Shown: piece by piece, positions 41,464 to 50,385 of the stretch | Numbering within the stretch: the first letter of the stretch is position 1 | Layout: every line of letters begins with the position of its first letter | From: Streptosporangium violaceochromogenes | Lineage (GTDB): Bacteria; Actinomycetota; Actinomycetes; Streptosporangiales; Streptosporangiaceae | Assembly (NCBI RefSeq): GCF_014654615.1 | Contig: NZ_BNBB01000006.1 | Location: 181,854 to 245,853, forward strand | Direction: 5' to 3' | DNA length: 64,000 nt | The notes under the pieces: generated by a model | Told to the model about the DNA's origin: nothing | The model's input: only the letters and a program-made list of their open reading frames with translations | Databases searched by the model: none | Translations under genes and position numbers: made by a program

Positions 41464-43569
41464 ATGATCGAGACCTGGCCCGGTGATCCCTATCCCCTGG
41501 GCGCCACCTACGACGGCGCCGGCACCAACTTCGCGCTCTTCACCGAGGCCGCCGAACGGGTCGAACTGTGCCTGTTCGACGAGGCCGGCCGGGAGAGCCG
41601 GATCTCCTTCACCGAGTGCGAGGGATACGTCTGGCACGGCTACCTGCCGGGCGTGGGCCCGGGGCAGCGGTACGGCTACCGCGTGCACGGCCCCTACGAC
41701 CCGGCGAACGGGCTGCGGTGCAACCCCGCCAAGCTGCTGCTCGACCCCTACGCCAAGGCGGTGGAGGGGGACGTGAAGTGGGACGAGGCGGTGTACGGCT
41801 ACCGCTTCGATCAGCCCGACAGCCGCAACGACGCCGACTCGGCCCCGTTCGTCCCCCGGTCCGTCGTCGTCAACCCGTTCTTCGGGTGGGGGCACGACCG
41901 TCCGCCCGCCACGCCGTACCACGACACGGTGATCTACGAGGCGCACGTCAAGGGGCTGACCGTCGACCACCCGCGGATCCCCGAACGGATCCGCGGCACC
42001 TACGCCGCCATCGGGCACCCGGAGATCATCGACCACCTGACGGCGCTGGGGGTGACGGCGATCGAACTGATGCCGGTGCACCAGTTCGTCACCGACCACG
42101 CCCTCGTCGAGCGGGGCCTGACCAACTACTGGGGCTACAACAGCATCGGGTTCTTCGCCCCGCACAACGCCTATTCGAGCACGGGCCGGCGCGGTGAGCA
42201 GGTGCTGGAGTTCAAGGCCATGGTCAAGGCGCTGCACGAGGCGAACATCGAGGTGATCCTCGACGTGGTCTACAACCACACGGCCGAGGGCAACCACCTG
42301 GGGCCGACTCTGAGCATGCGGGGCATCGACAACCCCCGCTACTACCGGCTCGTCGAGGACGACAGGCGCTACCACATGGACACCACGGGGACCGGCAACA
42401 GCCTGTTCATGCGCTCCCCGCACGTGCTCCAGATGATCATGGATTCGCTGCGTTACTGGGTCGCCGAGATGCACGTGGACGGTTTCCGGTTCGACCTCGC
42501 GGCCACGCTGGCGCGGGAGCTGCACGAGGTGGACCGGCTGAGCGCCTTCTTCGACCTGGTGCAGCAGGACCCGGTCCTCTCGCAGGTCAAGCTGATCGCC
42601 GAGCCGTGGGACGTCGGGCCCGGGGGGTACCAGGTCGGCAACTTCCCCGCCCGCTGGACCGAGTGGAACGGCATGTACCGCGACACGATCCGCGACCTGT
42701 GGCGGGGGGAGCCCGCCTCCCTGCCGGAGTTCGCCTCCCGGCTGACCGGCTCCAGTGACCTCTACCAGGACGACAGCCGCCGCCCGGCCGCGTCGATCAA
42801 CTTCGTCACCTGCCACGACGGGTTCACCCTGCGCGACCTCGTCTCCTACAACGACAAGCACAACGAGGCCAACGGCGAGGAGAACCGGGACGGCACCGAC
42901 GACAACCGCTCCTGGAACTGTGGCGCCGAGGGCCCCGCCTCGCCGCCGATCGAGGCGCTGCGCGAGCGGCAGAAACGCAACTTCCTGACCACGCTGTTCC
43001 TGTCCCAGGGCGTGCCGATGATCTCTCACGGCGACGAGCTGGGCCGCACGCAGCAGGGCAACAACAACGTCTACTGCCAGGACAACGAGCTGAGCCGGGT
43101 GGACTGGTCGGACAGGCCGGAGAACCGCCTGCTGCTGGAGTTCACCCGGCGGCTGGCCAGGCTCCGCGCCGACCACCCCGTCTTCCGGCGCCGCCGTTTC
43201 TTCTACGGCCGGCCCGTGCGGGGCTCGGGGGACGACCTCAGCGACATCGCCTGGTTCACCCCGCGGGGGGAGCCGATGACCGACGCCGACTGGAACGTGG
43301 GCTACGCCAGGTCACTGGCGGTCTTCCTGAACGGCGACGCCATCACCGAGCCGGACCGCAGGGGGCGGCGGATCACCGACGACTCGTTCCTGCTGCTGTT
43401 CAACGCCCACCACGACGTGATCGTGTTCACGATCCCCAAGGACCACGGCGAGACGTGGGTGACGGAGATCGACACGGCGGAGCCGGTCACGACGGGGACC
43501 CGGGTCTGCCGGGCGGGGGAGGAGGTGCCGGTGGACGGCCGGTCGGTGAGGGTGCTGCGCCGTGTCTGA
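41464..43569 (+). CDS. glgX: Glycogen debranching enzyme (GlgX/TreX, GH13)
   Basis: 701 aa from the ATG with GGAG 6 nt upstream. It hydrolyses alpha-1,6 branches of glycogen to give linear maltodextrins. N-terminal CBM48-like region (PGDPYPLGATYDGAGTNFAL), then the GH13 barrel: VIYEAHVKGLT, DVVYNHTAEGN, GFRFDLAATLAR with the nucleophile Asp, LIAEPWDVGPGGYQVG with the acid Glu, NFVTCHDGFTL. It overlaps treY by 8 nt, so it acts as TreX feeding TreY/TreZ. Confidence 0.95.
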   Translation: MIETWPGDPYPLGATYDGAGTNFALFTEAAERVELCLFDEAGRESRISFTECEGYVWHGYLPGVGPGQRYGYRVHGPYDPANGLRCNPAKLLLDPYAKAVEGDVKWDEAVYGYRFDQPDSRNDADSAPFVPRSVVVNPFFGWGHDRPPATPYHDTVIYEAHVKGLTVDHPRIPERIRGTYAAIGHPEIIDHLTALGVTAIELMPVHQFVTDHALVERGLTNYWGYNSIGFFAPHNAYSSTGRRGEQVLEFKAMVKALHEANIEVILDVVYNHTAEGNHLGPTLSMRGIDNPRYYRLVEDDRRYHMDTTGTGNSLFMRSPHVLQMIMDSLRYWVAEMHVDGFRFDLAATLARELHEVDRLSAFFDLVQQDPVLSQVKLIAEPWDVGPGGYQVGNFPARWTEWNGMYRDTIRDLWRGEPASLPEFASRLTGSSDLYQDDSRRPAASINFVTCHDGFTLRDLVSYNDKHNEANGEENRDGTDDNRSWNCGAEGPASPPIEALRERQKRNFLTTLFLSQGVPMISHGDELGRTQQGNNNVYCQDNELSRVDWSDRPENRLLLEFTRRLARLRADHPVFRRRRFFYGRPVRGSGDDLSDIAWFTPRGEPMTDADWNVGYARSLAVFLNGDAITEPDRRGRRITDDSFLLLFNAHHDVIVFTIPKDHGETWVTEIDTAEPVTTGTRVCRAGEEVPVDGRSVRVLRRV

Positions 43570-45757
43570 GGCGCGGGAGCGGCGGTTCGCCGTGCCGTCG
43601 TCCACCTACCGGATCCAGCTCACCCCCGATTTCGGCTTCGCCGAGGTGGCGGAGCTCGCCCCCTACCTGCGAGAACTGGGGGTCGGCCACGTCTACCTGT
43701 CGCCGATCCTGCAGGCGGTCCCCGAATCACGGCACGGCTACGACGTGACCGACCACTCCCGGGTCAGGGAGGAGTTCGGCGGCGCCCGGGGCCTGCGCGC
43801 GCTGTCGGAGACCCTGAACGCGCACGACCTGGGCCTCGTCGTGGACATCGTGCCCAACCACATGACGATTCCGGTACCGGAGTCGGGCAACCGGCCGCTG
43901 TGGTCGGTGCTCAAGGAGGGGCGGGCGTCGCCGTACGCGCGGTGGTTCGACATCGACTGGAACGGCGGCAAGGTGAGCATGCCGGTGCTCGGCGACCGGG
44001 CCGAGCCGGTGGTGGACGGCGACGTGCTGCGCTGTCACGACCACGAGTTCCCCTACCCCGACACCTTTTACCGGCTGGTCGACTGGCGGGCCGGGCCCGG
44101 CTACCGGCGGTTCTTCGACGTGTCCTCGCTGATCGGGCTGCGGGTGGAGGACCCCGGGGTGTTCGACGCCACCCACGAGGTGATCCTGCGGCTGGTCGAG
44201 GAGGGCGTCGTCCACGGCCTGCGGGTGGACCACCCCGACGGGCTGGCCGAGCCGCGCGGCTACCTCGCCAGGCTCCGCGCCGCCTCGGGGGTGTGGACCG
44301 TCGCGGAGAAGATCCTGACCGGCTCCGAGCGGCTGCCCGGCGACTGGGACTGCGACGGCACCACCGGCTACGAGGTGCTCAACCACATCACCCGCCTGCT
44401 GGTGGACCCGGCGGGGGAGGAGCCGCTGGTGGAGCTGTTCACCGCCCACACCGGCATGCCGCGCGACTACGCCGCCGTGGTCGGCGCCTCCAAGCGGGAG
44501 GTCCTCGACCTGTTCTTCACCGCCGAGGTCGACCGGCTGCGCGCCGCCGTCGGCTGCGACCGCGCGACGCTGGTGGAACTGCTGGTCGCGATGCCGGTCT
44601 ACCGGGCCTACGTGGTTCCGGGGGAGCCGGTGCCCGAGGACTCGGCCGCGATCGTGAAGGAGGCCGGCCGGATCGCCGCCGCCCGCCTCCCCGAGGACGC
44701 CCCGATCGCCGAGGTCGTCGACCGCGTGCTGTACGGCCCGGCCGAGGTGGTCACCCGCTTCCAGCAGACCTGCGGGCCGGTCATGGCCAAGGGGGTGGAG
44801 GACACCGCGCTCTACCGGTGGTACCCGCTGGCCTGCCTGAACGAGGTGGGCGGGGAGCCCGACCGCTTCGGCGAGCCGGTGGAGGACTTCCACGCCTTCG
44901 CCCGGCGGATGTCGCCGGGCGCGATGACGACGCTGTCCACCCACGACACCAAGCGGTCGGAGGACGTGCGCGCCCGGCTGGCGGTGCTGTCGGAGCTGCC
45001 GGGGGAGTGGGCCGCGGCGGTGGGGGAGTGGTCGTCGAAGGTGTCCTTCGATCCGGCCCTGGACTATCTGGCCTGGCAGAGCCTCCTGGGTGCCTGGCCG
45101 ATCGGCCCGGAGAGGTTCTTCGGCTACCTGCTCAAGGCGGCGCGCGAGGCGAAGACCGCGATCTCCTGGGCCGCGCCGGACCCCTCCTACGAGCGGGGAG
45201 TCCGTGACTTCGCCGCCCGGGCGATCGGCGAGTGCGGCGCCTCGGTCGCGGGCTTCGCCGCGCGGATCGAACCCTTCGCCCGCGCGAACTCCCTGAGCCA
45301 GAAGCTGCTGCAGCTCATGCTGCCGGGGGTGCCCGACGTCTACTGGGGCAACGAGATCACCGACTTCTCACTGGTGGACCCGGACAACCGCCGCCCGGTC
45401 GACTTCGCGCGCCGCCGCCGGTTGCTCGCCGGCGGGGACGGAGACTCCTGGGACCGGGCCAAGCTCCTGGTCACCACCCGGGCGCTGAACCTGCGAGCAA
45501 GGCTGGACCCGGCGCTGCCGTACGTCCCGATCGAGGCCGGCGAGCACGCGGTCGCCTTCGCGCGGGGGGACCGGGCGGTGGCGGTGGTCACCCGGCTGCC
45601 GGCCGGGCTGGCCGGGCGCGGGGGCTGGGGAGGCGAGACGATCACCCTGCCGCGCGGCAGGTGGAGGGATCTGCTCTCCGGCGCCGAGCACACCGGCCGG
45701 ATCCCCCTCGCCCACCTGCTGTCGGCGTATCCCGTCGCGCTGCTGGAGAGGGGGTGA
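43562..45757 (+). CDS. treY: Malto-oligosyltrehalose synthase
   Basis: 731 aa, GTG start overlapping glgX by 8 nt. It turns the reducing-end glucose of maltodextrins into an alpha,alpha-1,1 linkage. Recognised by STYRIQLTPDFGFAEVAELA, HVYLSPILQA, DIVPNHM, GLRVDHPDGLAEPRGYL, VAEKILTGSERLP and STHDTKRSEDVRARL. All are typical of TreY (GH13_26). Confidence 0.96.
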   Translation: MSEARERRFAVPSSTYRIQLTPDFGFAEVAELAPYLRELGVGHVYLSPILQAVPESRHGYDVTDHSRVREEFGGARGLRALSETLNAHDLGLVVDIVPNHMTIPVPESGNRPLWSVLKEGRASPYARWFDIDWNGGKVSMPVLGDRAEPVVDGDVLRCHDHEFPYPDTFYRLVDWRAGPGYRRFFDVSSLIGLRVEDPGVFDATHEVILRLVEEGVVHGLRVDHPDGLAEPRGYLARLRAASGVWTVAEKILTGSERLPGDWDCDGTTGYEVLNHITRLLVDPAGEEPLVELFTAHTGMPRDYAAVVGASKREVLDLFFTAEVDRLRAAVGCDRATLVELLVAMPVYRAYVVPGEPVPEDSAAIVKEAGRIAAARLPEDAPIAEVVDRVLYGPAEVVTRFQQTCGPVMAKGVEDTALYRWYPLACLNEVGGEPDRFGEPVEDFHAFARRMSPGAMTTLSTHDTKRSEDVRARLAVLSELPGEWAAAVGEWSSKVSFDPALDYLAWQSLLGAWPIGPERFFGYLLKAAREAKTAISWAAPDPSYERGVRDFAARAIGECGASVAGFAARIEPFARANSLSQKLLQLMLPGVPDVYWGNEITDFSLVDPDNRRPVDFARRRRLLAGGDGDSWDRAKLLVTTRALNLRARLDPALPYVPIEAGEHAVAFARGDRAVAVVTRLPAGLAGRGGWGGETITLPRGRWRDLLSGAEHTGRIPLAHLLSAYPVALLERG

Positions 45758-45764
45758 GCCGTCG

Positions 45765-47486
45765 ATGTTCGAGGTCTGGGCGCCGGAGGCGGCGACGGTG
45801 GAGGTGGAGATCGGCGGGGTGCGCCACCCCATGACGCCCGGGGCGGGCGGCTGGTGGTCGGCGCGGGTGCCGGGGGCCGGGCACGGCACCGACTACCGTT
45901 TCCGGCTGGACGGCGGTGAGCCGCTGCCGGACCCGCGGAGCCGGTGGCAGCCCGAGGGGATCTTCGGCCCCAGCCGGGTCTACGAGCACGACCGGTTCGC
46001 CTGGGGTGACGGCCTGTGGCGCGGGCGCGGGCTGCCGGGCGCGGTCCTGTACGAGCTGCACGTCGGCACCTTCACCCCTGAGGGAACCTTCGAGGGAGCG
46101 ATCGAAAAGCTGGAACACCTGGTGGCGCTGGGTGTCGACCTCGTCGAGATCATGCCGGTGCCCCCGGTGCCCGGCGGCCGCAACTGGGGGTACGACGGGG
46201 TGGACCTGTGGGCCGTCACCGGCAACTACGGCGGCCCCGACGGGCTCAAGCGCTTCGTGGACGCCTGCCACCGGCGGGGCCTCGGCGTGATCCTCGACGT
46301 CGTCCACAACCATCTCGGCCCGTCCGGCGACTTCCTGGCGTCGTTCGGCCCCTACTTCCACCCCAGCGCCTCCTCCTTCTGGGGGCGGGCGGTCAACCTG
46401 GACGGCCCCGGCTCCGACGAGGTGCGCCGTTACCTCATCGGCAACGCGCTGGGGTGGCTGCGCGACTATCACCTCGACGGGCTGCGGCTGGACGCCGTGC
46501 ACGCGCTGCGCGACAGCAGGGCCGTGCACCTGCTGGAGGAGATGGCCACCGAGGTGGAGGCGCTGTCGGCCGCCGTGGGCAGGCCCCTGACGCTCATCGC
46601 CGAGTCCGACCTGAACGACCCGAGGCTGGTCACCCCGCGCGAGGCCGGGGGCTACGGCCTGGCCGCGGTCTGGAACGACGACGTCCACCACGCGCTGCAC
46701 GCGGCGGTGACCGGCGAGCGGCACGGCTACTACGCCGACTTCGCCGCCGACCCCGCCGCGGCGCTGGCCAAGGTGCTCACCTCGGGCTACTACCACGACG
46801 GCACCCACTCCTCCTTCAGGGGCCGCGTCCACGGCCGCCCGGCGGGCCATGTGCCCGGCCACCGTTTCGTCTGCTCGGCGCAGAACCACGACCAGATCGG
46901 CAACCGCCCCGAGGGCGACCGGATGGACCCCCGCGCGCTGCGGGTGGCCGCCGGGCTGCTGCTGACCTCGCCGTTCACCCTGATGCTGTTCATGGGCGAG
47001 GAGTGGGGGACGCGCACGCCGTTCCTGTTCTTCACCGATCACGTCGAGGCCCGGCTGCGCGAGGGCGAGGCGGAGCGGCGGCGGCGGGAGTTCGCCGGGT
47101 TCGGCTACGACGACTGGGCCGGGAAGGCGCCGGATCCGGGCGAGGAGCTGACGTTCGTGCGCTCCAAACTCGACTGGGGCGAGCTGGAGGAGGAGCCTCA
47201 TCAGGCCCATCTCGCCTGGTACCGGGCGCTGATCGCGCTGCGCCGCGCGCGTCCGGAGCTGACGGACCCCCGGCTTGACGGGGTCCGGGCCGAGCACGGC
47301 GCGACCTGGCTGGTCGTCCACCGGGGAACACTGCGGGTCGTGGCCGCCTTCGGCCCGGAGCCGTTCACCGTACGGCCGGGGCCCGGCAGGGTCCTGCTCG
47401 CCTCGGACCCGTCGGTCACGCTGGAGGGGGAGGAGCTGTTCCTGCCGCCCCGCTCCCTGGCCGTCCTGGAGGTGGCCCCCGCCTGA
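45765..47486 (+). CDS. treZ: Malto-oligosyltrehalose trehalohydrolase
   Basis: 573 aa. It releases free trehalose from the product of TreY. The N-terminus is a beta-sandwich (FEVWAPEAATVEVEIGG). GH13 motifs: YELHVGTFTPEGTFEGAIEK, DVVHNHLGPSGD, LRLDAVHAL (nucleophile Asp), LIAESDLNDPR (acid Glu) and AQNHDQIGNRPEGDR. It starts 7 nt after treY. The three genes provide the TreX-TreY-TreZ route from glycogen to trehalose, used in sporulation and stress. Confidence 0.96.
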   Translation: MFEVWAPEAATVEVEIGGVRHPMTPGAGGWWSARVPGAGHGTDYRFRLDGGEPLPDPRSRWQPEGIFGPSRVYEHDRFAWGDGLWRGRGLPGAVLYELHVGTFTPEGTFEGAIEKLEHLVALGVDLVEIMPVPPVPGGRNWGYDGVDLWAVTGNYGGPDGLKRFVDACHRRGLGVILDVVHNHLGPSGDFLASFGPYFHPSASSFWGRAVNLDGPGSDEVRRYLIGNALGWLRDYHLDGLRLDAVHALRDSRAVHLLEEMATEVEALSAAVGRPLTLIAESDLNDPRLVTPREAGGYGLAAVWNDDVHHALHAAVTGERHGYYADFAADPAAALAKVLTSGYYHDGTHSSFRGRVHGRPAGHVPGHRFVCSAQNHDQIGNRPEGDRMDPRALRVAAGLLLTSPFTLMLFMGEEWGTRTPFLFFTDHVEARLREGEAERRRREFAGFGYDDWAGKAPDPGEELTFVRSKLDWGELEEEPHQAHLAWYRALIALRRARPELTDPRLDGVRAEHGATWLVVHRGTLRVVAAFGPEPFTVRPGPGRVLLASDPSVTLEGEELFLPPRSLAVLEVAPA

Positions 47487-47544
47487 GCCGTCCGGGGCCG
47501 CTCCCGGGGACGGGTCCGCGAGCGGTGTCTCCCGGCTCCACGGC

Positions 47545-48558
47545 TCAGGCGGGGACGTGGTTGCGCAGGCCGAGCTCCTGCGGGTACGGCGAGAAGTAGG
47601 TCTGGTCCCGGACGTACGCGACGGCCTCGCCCCGCGCGTGGTGGCGCAGCAGGGTCGCCGGCACGCTGAGCGCCAGGTGTCCGGCCCGGTAGGCGGTGAT
47701 GACCTCGGCCAGGTCGGCCCGCCGGGCCGGGTCGAGGGCGTCGCCCATCATGCCCAGGCAGTGCTGGAGCACGTTGACGTTGCGGCCGATGCTCGCCTTG
47801 CTCGCGAGGGCCGTGCCGAACGCGCGGGTGTAGGCGGCGGCCACCTCGGCGTGGGGGGCGGTGCCCGCGCGGGCGACCACCCGGCCCGCCTCGCGGTAGG
47901 CGGCGGGGTTGTGGGCGAGCAGCTGCATCTTGTGCCGGGCGTGGAAGGCGATCAGGTCGCGGGCGCGCCAGCCGTCCTCCAGCAGCGCGCGCAGCCGGGC
48001 GTGCGCGAAGATCCGTTCCACGAACGTCTCGCGGAGCAGCGCGTCGTTCAGCCGCCCCTCGTCCTCCACCGGAAGCAGCGGGCGCGCGTCGAGGAGCCGG
48101 GAGGCGAACACGCCGGTCCCCTTGCGGTCCACGGCGGTCTCGCCGGCGTAGACCGGGATGCCGTGCAGCCCGCAGCTGGGGCTCCGGGACTTGAACACGT
48201 AGCCGTCCACGTCGAGGGTGTTCGCCCGCCGGGCGGCCAGGTCCGTCATGGCGCCGGTCAGGTCCGTCCCCGTGCGCCTGGTGACCAGGCGCGGCCCCCG
48301 AGGGGAGCGTTCGAGGCGGAGGGACTCGCGCGGGGCGCCGAGACCGATCTCCATCTCCGGGCAGACGGGCACCCAGTCGACGTGGCGGTCCAGCTCCCCG
48401 CTGAGGAACCGGTCGCGGCTGTGGCCGCCGTTGAAACGCACCGGCTCGCCCAGCAGGCAGCTCGACACCGCGACCCGGGGCCTGACCGGGTCGCCCGTAC
48501 GGCGCGCGCCGCCGTCCTCCCCGCGCGGGGTGGCGCCCGCCGGGCTCACGCCGTTCAC
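47545..48558 (-). CDS. DUF523/DUF1722 (YbgA-like) protein
   Basis: 337 aa. The N-terminal half is DUF523 (AVSSCLLGEPVRFNGGHSRD, VPVCPEMEIGLGAPRESL, FKSRSPSCGLHGIPVY) with conserved Cys; the C-terminal half is DUF1722 (FHARHKMQLLAHNP, AYRAGHLALSVPATLLRHHA). The fused form often lies next to photolyase genes, as here. The GTG start overlaps the ECF sigma gene stop by 4 nt, so translation is coupled. Function is unknown; a link to photoprotection is inferred from context. Confidence 0.9.
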   Translation of the reverse strand: MNGVSPAGATPRGEDGGARRTGDPVRPRVAVSSCLLGEPVRFNGGHSRDRFLSGELDRHVDWVPVCPEMEIGLGAPRESLRLERSPRGPRLVTRRTGTDLTGAMTDLAARRANTLDVDGYVFKSRSPSCGLHGIPVYAGETAVDRKGTGVFASRLLDARPLLPVEDEGRLNDALLRETFVERIFAHARLRALLEDGWRARDLIAFHARHKMQLLAHNPAAYREAGRVVARAGTAPHAEVAAAYTRAFGTALASKASIGRNVNVLQHCLGMMGDALDPARRADLAEVITAYRAGHLALSVPATLLRHHARGEAVAYVRDQTYFSPYPQELGLRNHVPA

Positions 48559-49079
48559 GCGGCGGCCGGGGCGAGGATGCCGGACAGGCGCCGCAGGCCG
48601 CGGGCCGTGCGGGCCTTGACGGTGCCGAGCGGCACCCGCAGCCTCTCGGCGATCTCCCGCTGGGTCAGATCGCCGTAGTAGGCCATCTCGATGGCCTGGC
48701 GCTGCGGCGCGGGCAGCTCGGCCAGCGCCCGCCGGACCTGGTCGCGCTCGGCCATGTCGTCGCCGTGGGCCCTGCCGTCGGCCCCGGCCGGGTCGGCCGC
48801 GGCCTCCAGCGGCACCGTCCGCAGGGTGCGCGCCCGCAGGTGGTCCACCGCGCGGTTGCGCGTGATGCCCAGGAGCCAGGCGGGCAGGCTGCGGGCGGGG
48901 TCGAACCGCGCCCGGGACCGCCAGACCTCCGCGTACACGATCTGCTGGAGGTCCTCGACCTCCTGGGAGGGCACGAACCGGCGCAGGTAGGAGCGGATGA
49001 GCGGGCCGTGCTCACGCAGGCACTCGGCCAGCGCGGCGTCGTCACCCTCGGCGAGCCGGATGTTCAAGGTGTCGGTCAT
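48555..49079 (-). CDS. litS: ECF sigma factor, LitS-like by context
   Basis: 174 aa with sigma region 2 (LIRSYLRRFVPSQEVEDLQQ, YAEVWRSRARF, AWLLGITRNRAVDHLR) and region 4 (LAELPAPQRQAIEMAYYGDL, REIAERLRVPLGTVKARTAR). AGGAG precedes the ATG. It follows the LitR-like gene and precedes the DUF523 gene; a photolyase gene is divergent. In Streptomyces coelicolor the LitR-LitS pair drives light-induced genes including a photolyase. The name rests on this context, not on alignment. Confidence 0.82.
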   Translation of the reverse strand: MTDTLNIRLAEGDDAALAECLREHGPLIRSYLRRFVPSQEVEDLQQIVYAEVWRSRARFDPARSLPAWLLGITRNRAVDHLRARTLRTVPLEAAADPAGADGRAHGDDMAERDQVRRALAELPAPQRQAIEMAYYGDLTQREIAERLRVPLGTVKARTARGLRRLSGILAPAAA

Positions 49080-49098
49080 GATGACGCTCCTTGCCGAG

Positions 49099-49120
49099 AA
49101 AACCTATTCAAAACTTATTC
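49099..49120 (-). promoter_or_regulatory. Two adjacent 11-bp direct repeats in front of the ECF sigma gene
   Basis: Reading the plus strand, AAAACCTATTC (49099-49109) is followed directly by AAAACTTATTC (49110-49120), one mismatch in 11. They begin 20 nt upstream of the sigma-gene ATG in a local AT-rich patch. CarH/LitR-type MerR regulators bind adjacent 11-bp direct repeats, so this is the best candidate for the LitR operator. Confidence 0.6.
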
Positions 49121-49200
49121 ATACGCCTCGGCCCCCTGTGATCGCAACCGTGGCGGGAGACTCGGCGCGTCGCCGCGCGCGGTGACGGGGGCCGCCCCGC

Positions 49201-49230
49201 CGTCAGGAGACGTCAGGAGACGTCAGGAGA
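49201..49230. repeat. 10-bp sequence repeated three times in tandem
   Basis: CGTCAGGAGA occurs three times head to tail at 49201-49230, between the LitR-like and sigma genes. It lies 48 nt past the LitR-like stop. Origin by slippage is likely; it contains AGGAG but no start codon follows. Confidence 0.7.
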
Positions 49231-49277
49231 CACGCCGGGAGAGAGCGGCCGGGAGGCGTGCCAGGAGGACGCCGAGG

Positions 49278-50213
49278 TCAGCGGAGAAAGGAGTCGATCA
49301 GGGTGAGCGCCTCGGAGAAGGAGGCGACACGGGAGACCTGGGCCGGGAGCCCGTCCCACCAGCCGCCTCCGCCCACGATCACACGGCTCGGCGGACGCAG
49401 CGCGGGCAGCGCGGCGAGGGGCGCCGGATCCCCGGTCTCCGGCCGCTGGGACCAGACGAAGACCACCGCCGGTCCGAGGCGGCGCATCGCGCCGCCCAGC
49501 GCCGCGTAGGGGGTGCGGGCGCCCAGGACACGGGTCGCGACGCGATGGTCGACGGCCAAGGCGGCGGCCAGCGCGTAGACCGGCAGGCAGTGCTGCTCCT
49601 CCGCGGCGCAGGCCAGCAGCACCGGCCGTTCGTTGACGGGGTCGGCGGGAGGCTCGGCGAGCCGGGTCAGCGCCGCCATCACCCGGTCGGAGAACAGGTG
49701 CTCGACCTCGACCCCCGCACCGGTCTCGGCCTGACGCCCGCAGATCGACGCGAAGACCGGCAGCACCAGACGTTCCCAGGTCCACACGATCCCGTGCCGG
49801 TCCAGTGCGGCGCCGATCCACTCGGAGACGGCCCGGCCGTCCAGCGCGACCGCGGCCCGCGTCATCATCGCCGGGGTCGGGATCTGAGGCCGGGGGCGGG
49901 GCCGCGGGGCGAGGCGGGGCCCTCCGAGACCGGTGACGGGGATCGGGGGGACGGCCCGGCCGCTCAGGACCTCCCGCGCGGCGTCGGCGGCCGGGACGCC
50001 GCTCCTGATGAGCCGGTTCATCTCCTCAAGGCGGCGCAGGTCGTCGGCGTCGTAGCGGCGGTGCCCGCCCGAGGTGCGGCGGCTCGGCCCGATCCCGTAG
50101 CGCAGGTTCCAGGTGCGCAGCGTGGGAGCGGGCACACCGAGCCGCCGCGCGACGGCACCGATTCCATAGCCCGGTTCGTCCTCGGTCGTAGCCCGGCCTC
50201 GGTTGTCCGTCAC
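49278..50213 (-). CDS. litR: LitR/CarH-like MerR-family regulator with B12-binding-like domain
   Basis: 311 aa from the GTG at 50213 (GAGGTGAG just upstream); longer starts would run into the photolyase promoter. N-terminal MerR helix-turn-helix: IGAVARRLGVPAPTLRTWNL, TSGGHRRYDADDLRRLEEMN. The C-terminus follows the light-sensing cobalamin domain: a helical bundle with EVEHLFSDRV and a Rossmann-like part (ERPVLLACAAEEQHCLPVYA, VVFVWSQR). The EH pair and the EQH His are kept, but the Trp of the Wx9EH motif is Gln here. It neighbours litS and photolyase genes. Confidence 0.85.
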   Translation of the reverse strand: MTDNRGRATTEDEPGYGIGAVARRLGVPAPTLRTWNLRYGIGPSRRTSGGHRRYDADDLRRLEEMNRLIRSGVPAADAAREVLSGRAVPPIPVTGLGGPRLAPRPRPRPQIPTPAMMTRAAVALDGRAVSEWIGAALDRHGIVWTWERLVLPVFASICGRQAETGAGVEVEHLFSDRVMAALTRLAEPPADPVNERPVLLACAAEEQHCLPVYALAAALAVDHRVATRVLGARTPYAALGGAMRRLGPAVVFVWSQRPETGDPAPLAALPALRPPSRVIVGGGGWWDGLPAQVSRVASFSEALTLIDSFLR

Positions 50214-50385
50214 CGTCTCACCTCGTCTCCGCGCTCCCGTGATCACCATGATCTCCAATGACCCCCGCGACCGCCCTACCGGCCTGCCGATCGGCACGGG
50301 TGACCGGTTCGCCCGGAGATTTCTTCGGTGACGGGACGCGGGCGGATGCAACCGCCGCCACGGCGCGCGCGAAGACCGTGATGTG
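50214..50385. promoter_or_regulatory. Divergent promoter region of the LitR-like and photolyase genes
   Basis: 170 nt with no ORF of its own. It should hold both promoters. I found no second copy of the 11-bp repeats seen before the sigma gene, so the photolyase is more likely driven by the sigma factor than bound by LitR directly. Confidence 0.4.
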
